Source of the DNA: Ancylobacter sp. WKF20
GTDB lineage: Bacteria > Pseudomonadota > Alphaproteobacteria > Rhizobiales > Xanthobacteraceae
Length of the DNA stretch: 64,000 nucleotides
NCBI RefSeq assembly: GCF_029760895.1
Contig: NZ_CP121679.1
Location: 2,804,001-2,868,000 of the forward strand
Direction: 5' to 3'
A program made the translations under genes and the position numbers. This document shows positions 23,647 through 31,728 of this stretch, piece by piece. Every line of letters starts with the position of its first letter. The stretch's first letter is position 1. The notes under the pieces were generated by a model. That model had not been told where the DNA came from. It searched no databases and saw only the letters and a program-made list of their open reading frames with translations.

Positions 23647-24031
23647 CGATTACCTGTGACACACGCAAGACGGGAACGCTCCGGCGCGCACGTCCCGCGT
23701 CCGGCAAGGGAACTGCACGCCGAATTTATGACGAACACACGATCACGAACGCGTGATGAACGTAAAAGCCTGGCATACCAGTCCTCAGGCGCCAAGCGAC
23801 AGCGATTGCGGCCCGAACCTGACGAAATAGATCACTTCTTACGTGTATTTTCGCACTATCCCGCGCTTTTGCGGCTTTTGAATACGCTCCGACGCCGCAA
23901 AACCTGTTAAAAAGCTCAGGGAGTGCACAAAGATCACCTTTCCTGATGCAATGTTTGGTGATCGGATTCTGAATTACGGCATTGACGGCCATCAAAGACG
24001 ACGCCACATCATTGTGCGGAGCGGAGTACCA
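23647..24031. other. Non-coding stretch with recurring GATCAC half-sites
   Basis: From the upstream gene to the DUF4169 start there are 418 bases that look lower in GC than the flanks, with no convincing gene; an 84-codon frame at 23656-23910 has no start signal and is Arg-rich. GATCAC occurs at 23741-23746, 23830-23835 and 23932-23937. The first forms the dyad ATCACG-AACG-CGTGAT (23742-23757). The third forms GATCACC-N18-GGTGATC (23932-23963). A TTGACG near 23979 could be a weak -35 for DUF4169. The sites may bind the ribbon-helix-helix protein encoded 250 bases downstream. Confidence 0.45.
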
Positions 24032-24220
24032 ATGTCGGACATCGTGAATCTTCACCGCCATCGAAAGCGGATTGCGCGCGAAGAGGCGGAACAAAAAGCC
24101 GCCGCCCGACGTTTGGAGTTCGGCCGCACAAAGGCCCAGCGTGCAACGGAAGCGGCCTCAGAGCGAAGGAAAGAAATGTCGCTGGACGGGCACAAGCGAG
24201 TTCGAGAGGGCGAGACATGA
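24032..24220 (+). CDS. DUF4169 family protein
   Basis: This small, highly charged protein of 62 residues begins MSDIVNLHRHRKRIAREEAE and continues with a helix ending FGRTKAQRATEAASERRKEM and a C-terminal LDGHKR. This matches DUF4169, a family of short basic helical proteins restricted largely to Alphaproteobacteria. GGAG lies 5 bases upstream of the ATG. Its stop overlaps the start of the next gene in ATGA (24217-24220), so the pair is translationally coupled. Function is unknown, and a DNA- or protein-binding accessory of the ribbon-helix-helix partner is an inference. Confidence 0.88.
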   Translation: MSDIVNLHRHRKRIAREEAEQKAAARRLEFGRTKAQRATEAASERRKEMSLDGHKRVREGET

Positions 24221-24495
24221 AGAGTCCCGTGGTCAAGCGATCCATTGTTATCGCAGGACACAAGACAAGCGTAAGTCTGGAAGATCAGTTCTGGGATGCG
24301 CTGAAGGAAATAGCGGCAAGCCGTCGCACGACGCTGTCGGAAATTGTGGCCTCGATCGATTCGGGTCGCAATCAGGGCAACCTGTCGTCGGCGATCCGGC
24401 TCTATGTGCTGGCCTATTACCGCAACCCGACATCGGGGCGCGAACAGGTCGAGCACGCGAGTAATGGTTCACATATGCGCTCTACCGTTGCGTAA
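24217..24495 (+). CDS. Ribbon-helix-helix domain protein (RHH_4 type)
   Basis: This 92-residue protein carries an Arc/MetJ-like fold. The N-terminal strand is VVKRSIVIAGHKTSVSLEDQ, followed by helices FWDALKEIAASRRTTLSEIV and SSAIRLYVLAYYRN. Such proteins dimerise and bind operators through the strand pair, and this subtype is common beside DUF4169 in Hyphomicrobiales. It overlaps DUF4169 by 4 bases. Upstream dyads with GATCAC halves are candidate targets for autoregulation. No toxin gene is seen, so an antitoxin role is not supported. Confidence 0.88.
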   Translation: MKSPVVKRSIVIAGHKTSVSLEDQFWDALKEIAASRRTTLSEIVASIDSGRNQGNLSSAIRLYVLAYYRNPTSGREQVEHASNGSHMRSTVA

Positions 24496-24576
24496 GCGCG
24501 TCTTGTTACCCATATGCCACCCTGCGAAGGCGCGTTGTAAGCGGGTGCCACGTCACCTATAACCGCCGTCGTCGTG

Positions 24577-24666
24577 CCTCCCGTCGGGAGGATACGCAAC
24601 CCCTCTGCACGGTGGCGTCTGGTGGTTCTGCGTTTGCGAGCCCCATACCTGTCGGGCGCGCAAACG
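24577..24666 (+). promoter_or_regulatory. hflK leader with two inverted repeats
   Basis: CCTCCC-GTC-GGGAGG (24577-24591) is a short perfect hairpin. CGTTTGCG (24631-24638) and CGCAAACG (24659-24666) form a perfect 8-pair inverted repeat across 20 bases, ending directly at the GGAG (24666-24669) that precedes the hflK ATG at 24680. They could bind a regulator or, in RNA, affect access to the ribosome binding site. Confidence 0.4.
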
Positions 24667-24679
24667 GAGTGGCCGCGGA

Positions 24680-25834
24680 ATGTCGTGGAAGAACCAGAGC
24701 GGTGGACCATGGGGTGGTGGTCCGCGTGGTCCCTGGGGTACCGGCCCACAATCGTCAGGGCCCAACTCTCCTGATCTCGAAGATCTGATCCGTCGGGGCC
24801 AGGAAAAGCTCCGCACCGCTCTTCCGGGAGGCGTCGGCAGCGGCAAGGGTATTCTTGCCGTTGTCGTGATCGCGCTGGTCGCGTGGCTGCTTTCCGGCTT
24901 CTACCGCGTCGAGCCCGACGAGCAGGGCGTCGTCCTGCGCTTCGGCAAGTTCGTCGGCACGACCAATCCCGGCCTGAACTACCATCTGCCCTACCCGATC
25001 GAGACCGTGCTGACCCCGCAGGTCACGCGCGTCAACCGCATCGACATCGGCATCCGCACCGGGGACGATCCCCGCCGCGGCGCCGCCATGCGCGACGTGT
25101 CGGAAGAGAGCCTGATGCTCACCGGCGACGAGAACATCGTCGACGTCGACTTCGCCGTGTTCTGGATGGTGAAGCCCGCCGCGGCCGGCTCGGCCGAGGA
25201 TATCGGCGCCGCCAACTTCCTGTTCAACGTCCAGAACCCGGAAGGCACCATCAAGGCCGTGGCGGAAAGCGCCATGCGCGAGGTGGTCGGCCGCACCAAC
25301 ATCCAGCCCATCCTCACCGGCGCCCGCCAGAACATCGAGACGGCGGTGCACGACCTGATGCAGAAGACGCTCGACAGCTACCGCTCCGGCGTCCTCATCA
25401 CCCAGGTCCAGTTGCAGAAGGTCGACCCGCCCTCGCAGGTCATCGACGCCTTCCGCGACGTGCAGGCCGCCCGCGCCGACGCCGAGCGTCTGCAGAACGA
25501 GGCGCAGGCCTATGCCAACCGTGTCGTCCCGGAAGCGCGCGGTGAATCCGCTCGCATCACCCAGGGCGCGCAGGGTTACAAGGAGCGCGCGATCATCGAG
25601 GCGCGCGGTCAGGCCTCCCGCTTCCTGAGCGTGCTCACCGCCTATCAGAAGGCCCCCGACGTCACCCGCGAGCGCCTCTATCTCGAGACCATGGAGCGCG
25701 TGTTCGACGGCATGGACAAGGTCATCATCGACCAGTCCACCGCCGGCAGCCAGGGCGTGGTGCCCTATCTGCCGCTGGGCGCCCTCGACGCCCGTCGCGC
25801 CCCCACGACCGCCGGCCAGGGAGCGGCCCAATGA
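24680..25834 (+). CDS. hflK: HflK, FtsH-associated SPFH/prohibitin membrane protein
   Basis: This 384-residue subunit of the HflKC complex regulates FtsH proteolysis at the inner membrane. A Gly/Pro/Ser-rich N-terminal 45 residues precede one membrane helix (about 55-75, ILAVVVIALVAWLLSGFY). The SPFH domain follows: RVEPDEQGVVLRFGKF, NYHLPYPIETV, then EGTIKAVAESAMREVVG and a long coiled coil (DVQAARADAERLQNEAQAYA). The start follows GGAG at normal distance, although other starts exist upstream in the low-complexity region. It overlaps hflC in ATGA (25831-25834) and is probably coexpressed with hflC, the DUF2065 protein and perhaps degP. Confidence 0.97.
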   Translation: MSWKNQSGGPWGGGPRGPWGTGPQSSGPNSPDLEDLIRRGQEKLRTALPGGVGSGKGILAVVVIALVAWLLSGFYRVEPDEQGVVLRFGKFVGTTNPGLNYHLPYPIETVLTPQVTRVNRIDIGIRTGDDPRRGAAMRDVSEESLMLTGDENIVDVDFAVFWMVKPAAAGSAEDIGAANFLFNVQNPEGTIKAVAESAMREVVGRTNIQPILTGARQNIETAVHDLMQKTLDSYRSGVLITQVQLQKVDPPSQVIDAFRDVQAARADAERLQNEAQAYANRVVPEARGESARITQGAQGYKERAIIEARGQASRFLSVLTAYQKAPDVTRERLYLETMERVFDGMDKVIIDQSTAGSQGVVPYLPLGALDARRAPTTAGQGAAQ

Positions 25835-26772
25835 AGAACAGCCTTGGTATCGTTCTCGCCGTTCTCGTCGCGGTAGGCGCCATCATCCTCTACTCGGCCC
25901 TGTTCAGCGTCTACCAGACGCAGCAGGCGCTCGTGCTGCGCTTTGGCGAGCCCGTGCGCGTGATCGAGCAGCCCGGCCTCAACGCCAAGATCCCGCTGGT
26001 CGACAGCGTGATCTTCATCGACAAGCGCATCCTCGATCTCGAAAACCCCTCGCAGGAAGTCATCGCGGCGGACCAGAAGCGTCTGGTCGTGGATGCCTTC
26101 GCGCGCTACCGCATCGTCAACCCGCTGCGCTTCTACCAGTCGGTCGGCAATGTGGAGGGCGCCAATTCCCGCCTCGCCACCATCCTCAACTCGGCGCTGC
26201 GCCGCGTGCTGGGTGAATCCACCTTCACCCAGGTGGTGCGTGACGAGCGCGAGACCCTGATGGCGCGCATTCGCGATCAGGTGAACCGCGAGGCCGGCAA
26301 TTTCGGCATCAGCGTGCTCGATGTCCGCATCCGCCGCGCCGATCTGCCGGAAGCCAACAGCCAGGCGGTGTTCCAGCGGATGCAGACCGAGCGTCAGCGC
26401 GAGGCCTCCGAAATCCGCGCCCAGGGTGCGGAAGCCGGCCAGACCATCCGCGCCCGCGCCGATCGCGACTCCACCATCATCGTGGCTGAGGCCAATGCGA
26501 CGGCCGACCAGCTGCGCGGTGAAGGCGATGCCCAGCGCAACGACATCTTTGCGCAGGCCTATAACCAGGACCGCGGCTTCTTCGAGTTCTACCGCTCGAT
26601 GCAGGCCTATGAGGCGTCGCTGAAGAAGGGTGAGACGCGGATGCTGCTCTCGCCGACCTCGGAGTTCTTCCGCTTCTTCAACGCGCCGAACCCGGCGGGT
26701 AGCCCGGTGCCGAGCACGCCGCCGACGGTGGCTCCGGCTACGGGCGCCGCCCCGGCAGCGCCCGCCAACTGA
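25831..26772 (+). CDS. hflC: HflC, partner of HflK
   Basis: This 313-residue SPFH-domain protein has an N-terminal membrane helix (LGIVLAVLVAVGAIILYSAL). The SPFH core includes SVYQTQQALVLRFGEPVRVI and DAFARYRIVNPLRFYQSVG, and a coiled-coil tail follows (RQREASEIRAQGAEAGQTI). It pairs with HflK to form a large periplasm-facing cage around FtsH. FtsH degrades LpxC in E. coli, and lpxC also occurs in this window. The C-terminus is Pro/Ala-rich (about 25 residues), an alphaproteobacterial feature. It is translationally coupled to hflK. Confidence 0.97.
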   Translation: MKNSLGIVLAVLVAVGAIILYSALFSVYQTQQALVLRFGEPVRVIEQPGLNAKIPLVDSVIFIDKRILDLENPSQEVIAADQKRLVVDAFARYRIVNPLRFYQSVGNVEGANSRLATILNSALRRVLGESTFTQVVRDERETLMARIRDQVNREAGNFGISVLDVRIRRADLPEANSQAVFQRMQTERQREASEIRAQGAEAGQTIRARADRDSTIIVAEANATADQLRGEGDAQRNDIFAQAYNQDRGFFEFYRSMQAYEASLKKGETRMLLSPTSEFFRFFNAPNPAGSPVPSTPPTVAPATGAAPAAPAN

Positions 26773-26784
26773 TCCGGCGGAGCA

Positions 26785-26970
26785 ATGTCGGATCTCATCG
26801 TCGCCCTGGCATTGGTCCTCGTCATTGAAGGGCTGATGCTGGCGGCGGCTCCCGGCGCTGTCCGCCGGGCCATGGAGTCGATCGGGCAACTGCCCGATCC
26901 GCCTCTGCGCCTCACCGGCCTCATCGGCGCCGTCATCGGCGTCGTGGTGGTCTGGATCATCCGCGGCTGA
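26785..26970 (+). CDS. DUF2065 small membrane protein
   Basis: This 61-residue protein has two membrane helices: SDLIVALALVLVIEGLMLAA and LTGLIGAVIGVVVVWII. The linker AAPGAVRRAMESIGQLPDPP is characteristic of DUF2065, known in E. coli as YjeT, which also follows hflC. It begins 12 bases after hflC, so it is likely in the same operon. Function is unknown, but conserved linkage with HflKC suggests an accessory membrane protein. Confidence 0.92.
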   Translation: MSDLIVALALVLVIEGLMLAAAPGAVRRAMESIGQLPDPPLRLTGLIGAVIGVVVVWIIRG

Positions 26971-26990
26971 GGCCGCGTCGCGATTTCGCA

Positions 26991-27017
26991 AGGGGCGCCC
27001 CACCGGGCGCCCCTTTT
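26991..27017 (+). terminator. Terminator of the hflKC-DUF2065 operon
   Basis: AGGGGCGCCC, a CACC loop, GGGCGCCCC and then TTTTGCG is a classical intrinsic terminator. It starts 20 bases past the DUF2065 stop. It indicates that degP normally has its own promoter. Confidence 0.85.
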
Positions 27018-27159
27018 GCGTTGGGTGTCGCGCTGCGACGCCTCGGCTGTGCCGCTCGCGCGCTTTTGGCTTGCATCGGCTTGGCGCCGGGCTAGCGTCA
27101 GCCCCTCGGTTAGTAAGAGCGGGGACGGCGACGCCTCCCCCTGCGGCGAAGGAGGCAGC

Positions 27160-28707
27160 ATGACCAACGGGTTTGATGCGGCGGCGGGTACGCCCCGGCG
27201 AGATCGCTCCGGCTCGCGGCGCGCCCGCCCCTTGCGTCGCCAGCTGGCCGCGCTGCTGCTCGCCTGCCTCGTCGGCGGCACGCTCGGCCTTGCCGGGCAC
27301 CCGGCCGGCGCGGCGGCCGTCAAGGGCCCCGACTCGGTCGCCGACACCGCCGCCAATGTGATGGACGCGGTGGTCAACATCTCCACCTCGCAGACCGTGG
27401 CGCCCTCGCGCAGCGTGCCGACGCCGGAGCTGCCGCCCGGCTCGCCTTTCGAGGAGTTCTTCGAGGAATTCTTCAAGCGCCGCCAGCAGCAGGGCGACGA
27501 CAACGCGCCGCGCCGCGTCTCCTCGCTCGGCTCGGGCTTCGTGATCGACGCGAGCGGCTTCATCGTCACCAACAACCACGTCATCGCCGATGCCGATGAG
27601 ATCTACGCCAATTTCGCCGACGGCTCGAAGCTGAAGGCCGAGCTGGTCGGGCGCGACACCAAAATCGACCTCGCTTTGCTCAAGGTGACGCCGGAAGAGG
27701 GCAAGCCACTGAAGGCGGTGAAGTTCGGCAATTCCGACGTGCTGCGCGTCGGCGACTGGGTGATGGCCATCGGCAACCCCTTCGGCCTTGGCGGCACGCT
27801 CACCGTCGGCGTGATCTCGGCCCGCAACCGCGACATCAATAGCGGGCCCTATGACAATTTCCTGCAGACCGATGCCGCCATCAATCGCGGCAATTCCGGC
27901 GGACCGCTGTTCAACATGGACGGCGATGTGATCGGCATCAACACCGCCATCATCTCGCCCTCGGGCGGCTCCATCGGCATCGGCTTCGCCGTGCCCTCCA
28001 ACACCGCCATCCCGATCATCGCCCAGCTCAAGGAGTTCGGCGAGGCGCGGCGCGGCTGGATCGGCGTGCGCATCCAGCAGGTAACGCCGGAAATCGCCGA
28101 GAGTCTCGGTCTCGGCCGGGCGCGCGGCGCGCTGGTCGGCGCCGTCACCGAGGATGGGCCGGCCGCCAAGGGCGGCATCAAGGCGGGCGACGTGATCGTC
28201 TCCTTCGACGGCAAGGAGGTGAAGGACACCCGCTCCCTGCCGATCATCGTCGCCGATACGCCGGTCGACAAGGAAGTCGAGGTGGTGGTGATCCGCAAGG
28301 GTGCCGAGCAGAAGCTGAAGCTCGCAGTCGGCCGCCTCAACGAGGCCGAAACCGCCGCCGCGACGCCGGACGCGCCCCCCGCCAAGCCGGAGGCGCCGAA
28401 GGTCGCGACGCAGAAGCTGCTCGGCCTCGAACTCGCCGAGCTGACGCCCGAGCTGCGCACCCGCTTCAAGATCAAGGACGAGCTCAAGGGCGTGGTGGTC
28501 ATATCGGTGGAGGCCGGCTCGGTCGCCGCCGAACGGGGCATCGCGCCGGGCAACCTCATCGTCGAGGTCAACCAGGAGGCGACCGCGACGCCCAAGGACA
28601 TCGAGAACCGGCTGGCCACACTAAAGAAGGATGGGCGCCGCTCGGCCCTGCTCATGATCACCGACCCCGAGGGTCAGGTGCGCTTCACCGCCCTGCCGGT
28701 GGACTGA
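27160..28707 (+). CDS. Do-family periplasmic serine protease (DegP/HtrA-like)
   Basis: The start at 27160 follows AAGGAGG and gives 515 residues with a long N-terminal region and membrane/signal helix (about 30-50). The trypsin-like domain has a complete triad: H140 (NNHVIA), D170 (KIDLALL) and S246 (NRGNSGGPL). Two PDZ domains follow, with ligand loops near GVRIQQV and LGLELAEL. The family digests or holds misfolded envelope proteins. The GSGFVIDASGFIVTNNH region is typical of alphaproteobacterial DegP/DegQ. It lies downstream of HflKC with a terminator between, so the link is functional and not cotranscriptional. I avoid a specific degP/degQ symbol because paralogues are common. Confidence 0.95.
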   Translation: MTNGFDAAAGTPRRDRSGSRRARPLRRQLAALLLACLVGGTLGLAGHPAGAAAVKGPDSVADTAANVMDAVVNISTSQTVAPSRSVPTPELPPGSPFEEFFEEFFKRRQQQGDDNAPRRVSSLGSGFVIDASGFIVTNNHVIADADEIYANFADGSKLKAELVGRDTKIDLALLKVTPEEGKPLKAVKFGNSDVLRVGDWVMAIGNPFGLGGTLTVGVISARNRDINSGPYDNFLQTDAAINRGNSGGPLFNMDGDVIGINTAIISPSGGSIGIGFAVPSNTAIPIIAQLKEFGEARRGWIGVRIQQVTPEIAESLGLGRARGALVGAVTEDGPAAKGGIKAGDVIVSFDGKEVKDTRSLPIIVADTPVDKEVEVVVIRKGAEQKLKLAVGRLNEAETAAATPDAPPAKPEAPKVATQKLLGLELAELTPELRTRFKIKDELKGVVVISVEAGSVAAERGIAPGNLIVEVNQEATATPKDIENRLATLKKDGRRSALLMITDPEGQVRFTALPVD

Positions 28708-28736
28708 GCGCGGCCGCCAAGCACCCGCGAAACGCA

Positions 28737-28761
28737 AAGGGCCCGCCATTGGCGGGCCCTT
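28737..28761. terminator. Terminator hairpin after the Do-family protease
   Basis: A perfect 11-pair stem AAGGGCCCGCC / GGCGGGCCCTT with loop ATT lies between two convergent genes. The U run (TTGTT) is short but the stem is strong, and it may serve both strands. Confidence 0.75.
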
Positions 28762-28812
28762 GTTCATGCGATGTCTCGTCCAGCGAAGCGCGGTCAGTCA
28801 GGGAAAGCGCGG

Positions 28813-29352
28813 TCAGGGCTTCTTCGGCGGCGCCGGAGGGGTGGCTCGGCCATCGCCGGGCGCCGGAGCGGCGGAGCGCTGCGGCTCGGTGAGCTGCACC
28901 GTCCAGCTCTTCTGCTCCTGCGTATCCACCTCGAAAAAGCCGGTGCGGTCATAGCCGCGCGCCAGGCAATCGGCGATGCCGCGAATGGTGAACTCCTTTT
29001 CGCGGGTGCACATATAGGCCTTGCCGGACCATTCGCCGCCGAGGTCATAGTCGATCGCGTAGACATAGTAGTAGCGCGCGACCAGATCGCCGCGCAGCAG
29101 CGTCTCGCAGCTATTGGCGCCGATGTTCCACCAGCCTTCGGTCGCCCAGCTATTGCCGTCCTTGTAGCCGAGCGCGATGCCGACTCGGCTGGAGGAGCGG
29201 TTGCACAGTCGGAAATCGGCAGCAGCCGGCGACGGCGCCAGCGTTGCGGCCAGCACCGGCAGCACGCCCGCCGCCAACAGCACGCGCGCCCGCGCCCGCC
29301 GGAAGCGGGAGGGGTTCGGCTTAGCTGTCGATGAAAACGGCGCGGAAATCAT
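28813..29352 (-). CDS. DUF1036 exported protein
   Basis: This 179-residue protein has an Arg-rich N-terminus and hydrophobic segment (VLLAAGVLPVLAATLAPSPA) as signal peptide. The DUF1036 domain follows: FRLCNRSSSRVGIALGYKDG, GWWNIGANSCETLL, YYYVYAIDYDLGGEW and AYMCTREKEFTIRG. Several cysteines look disposed for disulfides. The family is a periplasmic or surface protein of unknown role in Alphaproteobacteria. The start overlaps the glycerate kinase end by 32 bases, so the genes are likely cotranscribed. The C-terminal 25 residues are Pro/Ala-rich. Confidence 0.85.
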   Translation of the reverse strand: MISAPFSSTAKPNPSRFRRARARVLLAAGVLPVLAATLAPSPAAADFRLCNRSSSRVGIALGYKDGNSWATEGWWNIGANSCETLLRGDLVARYYYVYAIDYDLGGEWSGKAYMCTREKEFTIRGIADCLARGYDRTGFFEVDTQEQKSWTVQLTEPQRSAAPAPGDGRATPPAPPKKP

Positions 29353-30610
29353 TGACGTTGGTGCAGGTGGGGCCCGGCGTCAGAAGATCGCCCAGAGGCT
29401 CGAAGAACCCCGTGGAATCGTTATTGGCGAGAAAGGCGGCAGGATCGAGACCAGCGGCGCGGGCGCGCGCCAGCGTGTCCGGCACGACATAGGCGCCGGC
29501 GGGATCGGTGGCATCGCCGCCGCCGCCGTCGGTGCCATCCGTATCGCCGGCCACCGCATAGATACCGGGCGTGCCTTCCAGTGCCACGGCGAGCGCCAGC
29601 GCGAATTCCTGGTTCGGGCCGCCCCGGCCCTGGCCGCGCATGGTGACGGTGAGTTCGCCACCCGAGAGCAGCACGGCCCGCTTGCCGGCGGCCTTCAGCT
29701 CGCGCGCCTTGGCCGCCTGCGCGGCGGCGACCTCGCGGGCCTCGCCCTCCAGATTGTCACCGAGCAGGATCGGCTCCAGCCCCGCCTCGCGCACCAGGCG
29801 CTCGGTGGCGATGAAGGAATCCACCGGGCGGGCGATGAGATGGTACGCGGCATTGGCGAAGGCCGCGTCGCCGGGCTTGGGCGATTCGTTCGCCGCATCC
29901 TGCAGCGCCGCCGCGATCGAGGCCGGCGGTTCGATCTTGTAGCGCGCCAGCACGGCGCGGGCGTCCGCCAGCGTCGAGGGATCGGGCACGGTGGGGCCGG
30001 AGCCGATCACCGCCGGATCGTCGCCCGGCACGTCGGAAATGGCGAGGGTCACCACGCGCGCGGGCTGCGACAGCGCCGCGAGACGACCGCCCTTGATGCG
30101 CGAGAGATGCTTACGCACCGTGTTGATCTCGGTGATATTGGCGCCCGAGCGCAGCAAGGCGCGAGTGAGCGAGCGCTTGTCGTCGAGATCGACGCCATGG
30201 GCCGGGGCAATCCAGTTCGCCGAGGCGCCGCCCGAGAGCAGCACCAGCACCAGATCGTCCGCGGTCGCGGAGGCGGCGAGGTCGATCGCCTTCTGCGCGC
30301 CGGCAAGACCCGCCGCGTCCGGCACCGGATGGCCGGCCTCGACCATCTCCAGACGCCGGGTGGGGCGGCCATAGCCATGGCGGGCGACGCCGATGCCGGC
30401 GAGGCGCGCGGGATCGAGCCCCGCATCGAGATAATGCTGTTCGGCGACTTCCAGCATCGAGCCGGCGGCCTTGCCGGCGGCGAGCAGGATCAGGCGGCCC
30501 TTGGCCGGGGCCGGCGGCAGCACGGGGGGCAGGCAGGTCGAGGGATGGGCCGCCGCCACCGCAGCGGTAAACAGCTTGTCCAGAAAGGCACGCGCCGACG
30601 TGTCGCTCAT
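29321..30610 (-). CDS. Glycerate 2-kinase, MOFRL type (class II)
   Basis: This 429-residue protein belongs to the DUF4147/MOFRL family of glycerate kinases that phosphorylate glycerate to 2-phosphoglycerate. It is often labelled TtuD or hydroxypyruvate reductase in older annotation. The N-terminal half contains GKAAGSMLEVAEQHYLDAGL and LVLLSGGASANW; the C-terminal MOFRL half has RAVLLSGGELTVTMRGQGRG and AGDTDGTDGGGGDATDPAGA. It feeds serine-cycle or glyoxylate-type metabolism. AGGGA lies 8 bases before the start. It is divergent from the N-formylglutamate amidohydrolase gene. Confidence 0.93.
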   Translation of the reverse strand: MSDTSARAFLDKLFTAAVAAAHPSTCLPPVLPPAPAKGRLILLAAGKAAGSMLEVAEQHYLDAGLDPARLAGIGVARHGYGRPTRRLEMVEAGHPVPDAAGLAGAQKAIDLAASATADDLVLVLLSGGASANWIAPAHGVDLDDKRSLTRALLRSGANITEINTVRKHLSRIKGGRLAALSQPARVVTLAISDVPGDDPAVIGSGPTVPDPSTLADARAVLARYKIEPPASIAAALQDAANESPKPGDAAFANAAYHLIARPVDSFIATERLVREAGLEPILLGDNLEGEAREVAAAQAAKARELKAAGKRAVLLSGGELTVTMRGQGRGGPNQEFALALAVALEGTPGIYAVAGDTDGTDGGGGDATDPAGAYVVPDTLARARAAGLDPAAFLANNDSTGFFEPLGDLLTPGPTCTNVNDFRAVFIDS

Positions 30611-30787
30611 CTCGAATCCCTACCCCGCCCGATCGGGCCACTGCCGGCGGTTGGTCCGCCATGATGCCTTAGCGCGCGCCGGCTCGAATCCCCCGCTCCC
30701 GCGCGACGCGAAACGGGCGTATTCCTATGGCACTCAGAATGCCACGTCACTATCCTCTACGCACTTAGTCGCATCGCACAGGCAAAT

Positions 30788-31693
30788 ATGCGCCGCCTCC
30801 CGACGCACGACCCCGCCCAGCCCCTCGACGAGCCGCTCGATCCGCGTCTCTCGCCCGATGCCGGGGAGATAACGAGGCCGGACGACGTCCCGCCCGTCGA
30901 GCGCCTTGCCGGCGATCCGGCCACCGGGCTGATCCTACTGTGCGACCATGCCTCCAACGCCCTGCCGCCCGCCTATGGCTCGCTCGGCCTGCCGGCGGAG
31001 CAGCTCGCCCGCCATATCGGCTACGACATCGGCGCCGCCGGTGTGACACGCCGGCTCGCCCAACGCCTCGGCTGCCCGGCGGTGCTCTCCTGTTTCTCCC
31101 GCCTCTTGATCGACCCAAATCGCGGCGAGGACGACCCGACGCTGGTGATGCGCATTTCGGACGGCGCCATCATCCCCGGCAACCGCCATGCCGACGCAGC
31201 GGAGATCGAGCGGCGCATCGCCCGTTTCCACCGCCCCTATCACGAAGCCATCGGCGCGGAGATCGACGCGGCGCTGGCGGCGGGCGTCATTCCCGCCATC
31301 CTCTCCATGCACAGCTTCACCCCTGTCTGGCGCGGCCTCGCCCGGCCCTGGCACGCCGCCGTGCTGTGGGATGCCGACCCGCGTTTCACCCGCGAACTGA
31401 TCGACGCGCTGGAAGCGCCGGGCGACCTCATCGTGGGTGACAACGAGCCCTATGACGGCGCGCTGAAAGGCGACTGCCTCTACCGCCATGCGACACGGCG
31501 GGGTCTCGCCAGCACGCTGCTGGAAATCCGGCAGGATCTCATCGCCGATGAGGACGGGCAGGAGGAATGGGCCGAGCGGCTCGCCGGCCTGCTCCCGGCG
31601 ATCCTTCAAGGAGAGGCGCTGCACCGCATCGAGTGGCATGGCTCGCGCACCGGCCCGGTCGCGCCTATCTATCCGCCAGACACGCTCGCCTGA
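30788..31693 (+). CDS. N-formylglutamate amidohydrolase family protein
   Basis: This 301-residue protein carries the FGase domain: LILLCDHASNALPPAYGSLG, HIGYDIGAAGVTRRLA, RLLIDPNRGEDDPTL and ILSMHSFTPVW. Conserved D, H and N residues are in place. The family hydrolyses N-formylglutamate in histidine degradation. However, no other hut genes are nearby, and many Hyphomicrobiales carry such paralogues of unsure substrate. Its start lies 178 bases from the divergent glycerate kinase start. That space contains a TGGCA-N7-TGCCA dyad (30728-30744), possibly an operator. Confidence 0.88.
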   Translation: MRRLPTHDPAQPLDEPLDPRLSPDAGEITRPDDVPPVERLAGDPATGLILLCDHASNALPPAYGSLGLPAEQLARHIGYDIGAAGVTRRLAQRLGCPAVLSCFSRLLIDPNRGEDDPTLVMRISDGAIIPGNRHADAAEIERRIARFHRPYHEAIGAEIDAALAAGVIPAILSMHSFTPVWRGLARPWHAAVLWDADPRFTRELIDALEAPGDLIVGDNEPYDGALKGDCLYRHATRRGLASTLLEIRQDLIADEDGQEEWAERLAGLLPAILQGEALHRIEWHGSRTGPVAPIYPPDTLA

Positions 31694-31728
31694 GCGCACC
31701 GCACGGACCCGATCACCGGGAGGCCCAC

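Noticed and set aside
23656..23910. 84-codon frame in the stretch upstream of DUF4169
   Set aside because: No ribosome binding site, Arg/Ser-rich N-terminus and no family. It may be chance, although the last 40 codons look slightly less random.
24217..24495. RHH protein considered as an antitoxin of a toxin-antitoxin pair
   Set aside because: No toxin-like gene is adjacent. The partner is DUF4169, a small basic helical protein with no toxin signature.
30728..30744. TGGCA-N7-TGCCA dyad between glycerate kinase and the N-formylglutamate amidohydrolase gene
   Set aside because: Only five pairs and no nearby regulator, so it is mentioned with the gene and not scored separately.
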